Origin: Orbilia blumenaviensis
Lineage: Eukaryota; Ascomycota; Orbiliomycetes; Orbiliales; Orbiliaceae
DNA length: 64,000 nt
Assembly (NCBI GenBank): GCA_036872755.1
Contig: JAVHNS010000003.1
Coordinates: forward strand, 558,001 to 622,000
Reading direction: 5' to 3'
Shown here: one piece after another, positions 58,401-64,000 of the stretch
Layout: the number at the start of each line of letters is the position of its first letter
Numbering within the stretch: position 1 is the stretch's first letter
Made by a program: the position numbers and the translations under genes
The notes under the pieces: model-generated
What the model saw: only the letters and a program-made list of their open reading frames with translations
Database searches by the model: none
Told to the model about the DNA's origin: nothing

Positions 58401-59718
58401 CAAGAAACTCGCGGATTACGCACGGGGTTCTAGCTCTGATCTTTACAACCTCCTCTTCGAAACAGGGAGGGAGGAACCCTTCATGTTTAACGAAATTCAA
58501 ACCGTCATGTATAGGTCTACGGAGAAGCTGCTGGCTCTGATAGATTCAGATCTTTTCCAGAGCTGCGGTAAGGAGTTGAATATCCTTACCAACGCCCTCG
58601 GAGACTTGGTCGCTGTTGCCGGTGACCTAGATATGACGGTTGAGTTTGAGAGGGGCCCACCACCATGGGAGCTCAGGGCTAAGGAGTTGAAGAGTAAGAA
58701 GTCAACTGCCGTTGATGTCGAAGAGGAGGTTCGACGTTTGAAGGAGGATGCCCATTCAAGAGCTACCCAAATTAAGTTACGGGTAAGAAGCCCTGCTCCC
58801 CACCTCGTTATGGTGACAGTGTCTAACCGCAGTGGTATTATATAGGAGCAATCGCTTGAAGAGGCTGCTGTCCGCATCGAGCATCTTGAGTCTAAGCTCC
58901 AGATCCTCGGCAAACAAGCCGAAAGGATCGAAGACCTCGAGCGGAATCTCGTGGATTGTGGGACACGTGAGAAGGAATTGGTCGAATCGCTCGACGGTCT
59001 CACAGAAGAATTGCAGAACCTTGAAACCGAACTCGCGAAATGGAAGAAGATCGCAAGCGAGGCACGGCCGGTGGATGAGAACGACAAGGCGGGTAGAGAG
59101 CGGGCTGTCGCAACTGCACGCGAGGTTCTGGCATTGAAGAAAGAGGTCGAGATTTCACAGGGCGCCGCTCGATTCCATATGGAAGATGCAAGGAAAGCCA
59201 GGGATTCAGACGTCACACTCGCAAACTCTTGGCTATATGAGCCGCTGGTTCCAACGAATAAGGTTTTGGCAGAAGACCAAGCTCGCGACGAGGACCTCGC
59301 TACTGAAGGACGGGATCTACTGACGGAATTCCTGAACTTTACAACTTCGGCCCGCGTTTACGACCTCTCGAATCTCAGACACGGTGGCCACCGAAAGACC
59401 GCAGAGACCCCGCAGTACAACTACATCAAACAAAGGGAGCGATACGAGAGCGTCCTGGCTTGGAGGGATAGTCTGGTCAACCGTGGTAATATTCATCAGG
59501 ATAGGAAAGAAGAGAAGTGGCCGAAGAAGCCAAAGGGACGTCGGCAGGAGGATATGGTCAAGGTCAGGTTCACTTTGCCAATGGCGTATCTTGGACAGAT
59601 CAAAGGCGCCAAACGACTGCAAGCTGCGATTGCGGATACGGACCAAGACCCATTAGAGGTGGAAAGAGTTGGCGACTTCGAGGAATTGATGGGGGATGAT
59701 GGGGTCTTGGCTGGTTGA
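55414..59718 (+). CDS. NIP100: Dynactin large subunit p150Glued
   Basis: Four exons are inferred: 55414-55869, 55933-57070, 57116-58782 and 58846-59718, giving 1,377 residues. p150Glued is the microtubule- and dynein-binding arm of dynactin (ro-3 in Neurospora, Nip100 in yeast). The CAP-Gly domain occupies residues ~5-72: [20 protein letters not shown], then [16 protein letters not shown], with the GKNDG motif that grips EB/tubulin C-termini. A Ser/Pro-rich basic linker (~75-330) follows. Long coiled coils then begin at [20 protein letters not shown] and continue, broken by a globular dynactin domain that includes [35 protein letters not shown] and [15 protein letters not shown] final coiled coil precedes [16 protein letters not shown] and the C-terminus. 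Length compares well with other mould orthologues. The donor of intron 1 (GTATGC) is the least certain boundary. Confidence 0.95.
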
Positions 59719-60130
59719 CGGGAGACCTTAACCACTGGATGCAGCGTTAGCTTTTTGTGATTTAGCGGCTTTGGTCGGATTCCGTTAATGGTACTTTCTA
59801 CCTTGCGACGGGTCGTTTGTGAATACAGTTTTCTTTACTGTAGAGTTAGACTTTCCTACTCTAGACTTTCAATGACATCTTGTTGGTCGTTGTTCATTAT
59901 TTCCCTTAAATTAATTCGTGAAGCTCTAGCTATTGATGAAACGGCTGCCGCATTGGGTCGAACAGTGGAAAGTTGCGGCAGGCATGCGGCCCGAGTTCCT
60001 CGCTTAGTAACATCCTTGCCATCAAAAGTTCGACCTTCAAATCATATCATCCCACTTTCAAACAACCTCACCAAAACACCACCATCCCGAAAAACATCCG
60101 TACGACCTTGCGGTCTCCAAACCCGACAAG
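59719..60130. other. Short spacer between dynactin and COA3
   Basis: No gene is seen. It contains the 3' UTR of the dynactin gene and the promoter of COA3 on the same strand. Confidence 0.5.
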
Positions 60131-60619
60131 ATGTATCCCACACGGCGGCTAGCGATGCCAATGTATGTTTCACTCTCGATCTAACATCAGATTGACCAAA
60201 TCTTAGTCGAGATAACACTATACTAACCGTCGGCGCACGACCGGAATAGCATCAAACGATCGTCATACTACAACCCCGACTATCGACAAGGACAATCGCT
60301 CATCCGTGCCCGGAGTCCATATCTGATCAAGAATACTCTTACCGGCCTGGGATTGATGGGTTTCGTCGTTAGCATATGTGCGTTACCATCCTAAGTGACA
60401 CTCGGACCGCATTTTTTCGCATTGAGCGGAGGGAGACTACTTTTGGGGGCTTTTTTTTTTTTTTCTTTCTTCGGAGGCTGACTCTGGTGTTTCGGAATTA
60501 TAGATGTATACACGATTAAGGCTATTAAATCCGATGATTTCGCTGAAGCAGCATTACCACCGAAGAAGGAGGATATCCTAAGAGATACTAAGGGTGGGAA
60601 CACGGGTCTTAGACCGTGA
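60131..60619 (+). CDS. COA3: Cytochrome c oxidase assembly factor 3
   Basis: Three exons are inferred: 60131-60162, 60250-60377 and 60504-60619, giving 91 residues. Coa3 is a small inner-membrane protein that regulates Cox1 synthesis and early complex IV assembly. The exon 2 segment SSYYNPDYRQGQSLIRARSP, then YLIKNTLTGLGLMGFVVSI, contains the Leu-x-Arg-Ala-Arg pattern before the single membrane span (residues ~38-56). VYTIKAIKSDDFAEAALPPK follows directly after the span, as in the family. The short basic first exon (MYPTRRLAMP) is consistent with mitochondrial orientation. The size agrees with fungal Coa3 (85-100 residues). Open frames on the opposite strand over this gene have no family resemblance. 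Confidence 0.86.
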
Positions 60620-60816
60620 TTCCCCCCTCTCCCATCAAAGCTTTCTCCGGTTGCCATCGACAGGATCCCATGTATGGAAAATGGGCATTTAGGCATCTTC
60701 GTTCCGCCTGTTATGGTGGCGGTGGTGGTGGAACTTGTATATTTGTACATACATACACAAACACAAGGCTATCTACGAGCTTTTTGCTGGTTAGCGATAT
60801 CATCCGTTTTGAATTT

Positions 60817-60840
60817 CCCCCCCCCCCCCCCTTTTTTTTT
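60817..60840. repeat. Homopolymer block C15 followed by T9
   Basis: Adjacent runs of 15 C and then 9 T, about 200 bp past the COA3 stop. The exact lengths may be unreliable. Confidence 0.8.
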
Positions 60841-63371
60841 CTTTTTTTCTTCGAAGTTTCTACATATCAGAATTTGGAATACACATCTGTCTCGACTTCA
60901 TCTACGAGCTTTGGAAGCCAACGGCTACATGTTTAACGAGGGGCCGGAGAAAATATTTAGACGCATCAACGAATTTTCCGTGCTAGTGCGCATATTCCTT
61001 AATATGATTACAACGTGCGTAGCAACCTTCCACGCGGTATTTTTTTAAGAGGGGCCTAGGTAACCCCTATGTTTGCTAGCTTGGATAGAACCCATCGTGA
61101 TTTCCATTATTAAGGGTAGGGGACAAAGAAAGTAGGGAAAGCTAGATTAGCTTGGAACTTCAAGAAAAAAGCCACATGAATCCAATCCATAGTGTAGTGG
61201 CTTTAAGAGGTTCGCATTATATAACGATAAATAGGGAGAAGTAGGCATACGAGACTAATGCACGGGTACGAGAAAACATTAAATCGTGCGACTTGGAACA
61301 TTTCTCCCAAAGCAAACTCTTCGGTCTGCGAAAGGCACATTAGCAGGGCTCACTCGGAGCTACTGTAAATTTAGTTTATCGTTAACGTATTAAGCTAGGC
61401 AATCAAGCAGATGTCTTTATATGTGCTTCTGGTCGTCCAGAGATATAAATTTGAAGATACGATGTTACATACCAATATATCGTGAAGTCGGTTTTGGAAC
61501 TCCTGTTATGGTCATATTCTCCGCCCGTTATATACAAGGCTACACAATTTCAAGGGAATGTGCAAAAAAGTACTCGAGCGATCCATCAACGATACCACCA
61601 TAGAAGTATAAAGACTTCGTTCTTTTTAATTTATTTATTTGTTATTTTTTTCTTTGAAAAAAAAAAAATAGATCAGTATGAATTGAACGGCCCCTAGATA
61701 TCCTTTCGCCCAAATCCTCAAAAAGTACATGCCCAACCGCCTACAAGAGTTCAAACAAACACCATTGGCCCATGGCCAAGGCCCCGCAAGTTAGGCAAAA
61801 TAAACCCTCCTTGCATCACCCGCCACCAAGTGTGGTAGATATTCAAATCCGGAAATATACGTGCCAAAGACGGTTAGATAGCGTTGTAAAACCGGTTCCC
61901 CAACGCAGAAAAGTGTTTTTAAGCACCACGAAAGAAAAAAAAAGTTGCCCTTGTTTTTTTTTTGTGGGTCGGATGCGGGATTCGATTTGATTGGATTTGT
62001 TTCTAAAATGCGTGACTTGAAGTGTCGTACTGGCTTCTTATAGATTATTTGAGCGGGGTAGCTTCGCTTTTGGACTTGTGAGCTCTAGTTATTTGTTCAT
62101 GAGAGAAAAGCCATTCCGAGATGGGTATTATATCACACTGTTGGGACATTTCTGAAGCCGATATTTATTCCCGCGAAGAATAAGGCAATATTGCAACAAG
62201 TTTCGAAGTAACATGCTAATAAGATATACATACAGCATAAATAAAACAATCTAAATGTGACGATTCTTGACTAGATAGTCGATTACAAAGGCTCGCGAGT
62301 GCAAAGTGGTCAATACAGAGCCCTAAGCGTTTTAATTTACATTTTTTTCTGGGTCTAAAGAAAGTCGGGGTCTGCTTTAAACCTCGGGAGGGGAAAATTC
62401 ACACTTGGTGTTGAAACACCATGGATAACCCCGTCCTTTAGGCAAGACCCCGGATCACGAGGGTTCTTTTTTGCCAAACCTTTCAGGGACTTTCTTGAAT
62501 AGGATTCTAAGAGCCTCTGGTCAGGGCGTATACATAGCCGGGATATTATTAGATGGATAATCCGATAGTACATGTGCATTTACAGCTGCAAAAACAAGAG
62601 AAACGGATAAATCCAGAGCTAGCTTCGAAATATTCTTTATATAGGCCTCGTTACGAGTAAAATCTGAACCAGCAACTGGCCCCATTCTGACTCGGAGTTA
62701 TAGTCCAAACTCCCGCAGCCGTAAAGATCTCCGAGAACATACCATGATCATATGATCACACACTATTGGCCAATCGGCAAAGGGGCCAATGCAATTTGCT
62801 GTCATTCCAGAACAGAAGCCACCAAAATATTGCAAAACTATGACAATTAATTGAGATTCTGGCCAACGTAGCAAAAGACTTAGCAAGAATGAAGGCCTGG
62901 GTGAGTTTTTTAAACTTTGATGTATGCCAGAGTAGCAAATGCACTAAAGCCATCCGAATTTGAACAAAGTTGGGCTCATGAGTATCCGAGTCCGGGGGGG
63001 CTACTTTGATTCAATTGGATGATTCGAAGGGTGTGCATTACCGTTACATGCACTATTGCATAATACTAATAGAACGACCGGGGAGAAAAAAAGCACGAGT
63101 CAACTATAGGAAATCTCAACCGGTGATAAAAAAATCTTCCATCCAGTCAATTTACATTGTGGATTTGGCAATAGTACTTGTTTGATATAACTATAGACCC
63201 ACTTCGAAAGTCCGCGCGAAATGTACGACCTCTAGGCTTCTCCCCCCTCTTCTTTTCAATAAACCCACTAGATAAGAGATAATCAAGCATTTTCTACGTC
63301 AGGGATTTCGCTTAACCATATTCTATGCAGTAAACATGCATGCACGCAATCAATCCGTACAAAACGGTTCT

Positions 63372-63423
63372 CACGTGTGCACGTGTGGGGGTACACGTGG
63401 ATCCACTTGATTCAAGGCACGTG
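63372..63423. promoter_or_regulatory. Cluster of four CACGTG sites
   Basis: The palindrome CACGTG stands at 63372-63377, 63380-63385, 63394-63399 and 63418-63423. This is the E-box core bound by bHLH factors (Pho4- and Cbf1-type in yeasts). Four copies in 52 bases are far above chance (one expected per about 4 kb). No gene was found beside it, so the regulated gene is probably to the right of the window; its strand is unknown. Confidence 0.6.
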
Positions 63424-64000
63424 GTCCGTTATCGCACAATTGATCTTTGTTTAGTGTAGATGGGGCAGAAAAGGGATTCCCAGCCCCATGACGTGCATAT
63501 CTTAGACCGGGATTTTGACGCATGAGGGCGTCAGTGCCTTTTAGTGTGTCTTAGACACAGGACGAGGGGAGGGGTGAAATATTCGAGGACTCGAGGTTTC
63601 ACTTAGATTTGGTCGGGTTGAGCTATCACACACAGACGGAAGGAAAGACTGTATGAAATGAAGACTGCTAACTGTAGGGAATGCATTGACCCTCTATGAA
63701 GGCGCTATTGTAGAATTCTATCTGCGTAGGCTTGATGGGTATATGGAGAGATTCAACTAGGAACAAAAAATGTGATATCGCAATGTATCGTGTATATCCC
63801 CTATAGTATAATAAGTAGTGTATAATGGTTTATTGACGAGGATATAATCATTGCTCCCGGGGATATAATGCTCAGCTCGTATACGTACAGACAAAACATA
63901 TTTTTAAAACACTCGTAAAAATGAAGAAGAAGAAGAAACAGAAAAGGATCCATCATAAGCTCAGCCTGATTTCATCTCTCCGTCTCTCTCCACCGGGAGG

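Larger units (their letters stand above)
60620..64000. other. 3.4-kb gene-free right end
   Basis: No gene can be supported to the right edge. A C15 run followed by T (60817-60840) and several A runs occur. The end contains a dense group of CACGTG sites (63372-63423), so the far right may be the promoter of a gene that starts beyond the window. Confidence 0.45.

Noticed and set aside
57550..59216. Ser-rich minus-strand open frames across the dynactin gene
   Set aside because: They are antisense shadows of coiled-coil coding sequence; the plus-strand frame is clearly dynactin p150Glued.
60391..60750. 119-codon minus-strand open frame
   Set aside because: Antisense to the last exon of COA3 and its flank; no family resemblance.
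1..64000. CRISPR arrays, transposons, rRNA genes
   Set aside because: No regularly spaced direct repeats, no transposase or reverse-transcriptase-like coding sequence, and no rRNA-like sequence was noticed by reading; tRNA absence is less certain without a covariance search.

Overview
The window comes from a nuclear chromosome of a filamentous ascomycete (Pezizomycotina). About twenty protein-coding genes sit on both strands. Most are split by short introns of roughly 50-150 bp with GT..AG ends and CTAAC-like branch sites. The gene content is typical of moulds: a dynactin p150Glued large subunit, a BLOC-1 subunit, Rxt3, Rpb3, GON7 and COA3, a GT15 mannosyltransferase, LaeA-like methyltransferases, F-box proteins, and a giant DUF3638/DUF3645 protein. 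I saw no rRNA, no convincing tRNA, no CRISPR and no transposon. The class cannot be fixed from the sequence alone. All exon joins below were inferred by eye from splice signals, reading frame and family resemblance.

Layout. 0-8 kb: 3' part of a very large DUF3638/DUF3645 gene (+) that enters from beyond the left edge. 8-13.3 kb: a multipass membrane protein (-), GON7 (-) and a three-exon BLOC1S1 gene (-). 13.3-17.7 kb: gene-free. 17.7-22 kb: a GT15 mannosyltransferase (+) convergent with a DUF726 lipase-fold protein (-). 24-29.8 kb: an F-box protein (+) and RXT3 (-). 32.1-40.8 kb: an NAD(P)-binding oxidoreductase (+), a methyltransferase (-), a second, very intron-rich LaeA-like methyltransferase (+), and a secreted pepsin-fold protein with eroded active-site motifs (+). 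41.2-46.3 kb: RPB3 (-), a second F-box protein (+), and a membrane-anchored A/B-barrel (Dabb) protein (-). 47-50.1 kb: an 889-residue lipase/ZZ-finger fusion (-). 51.3-54.5 kb: two poorly characterised proteins (+) and a metallophosphoesterase (-). 55.4-60.6 kb: dynactin p150Glued (+) and COA3 (+). The last 3.4 kb has no recognisable gene but holds a tight cluster of CACGTG sites.

Most genes are unrelated housekeeping functions: transcription (Rpb3, Rxt3), tRNA modification (GON7), vesicle and microtubule transport (BLOC1S1, dynactin), Golgi glycosylation (GT15) and respiratory assembly (COA3). Accessory character is concentrated at 32-41 kb and 44-54 kb. The items most worth a second look are the alpha/beta-hydrolase + ZZ fusion, the probable pseudo-aspartic protease with a Lys/Gly/His-rich insert, and the oxidoreductase/two-methyltransferase neighbourhood.
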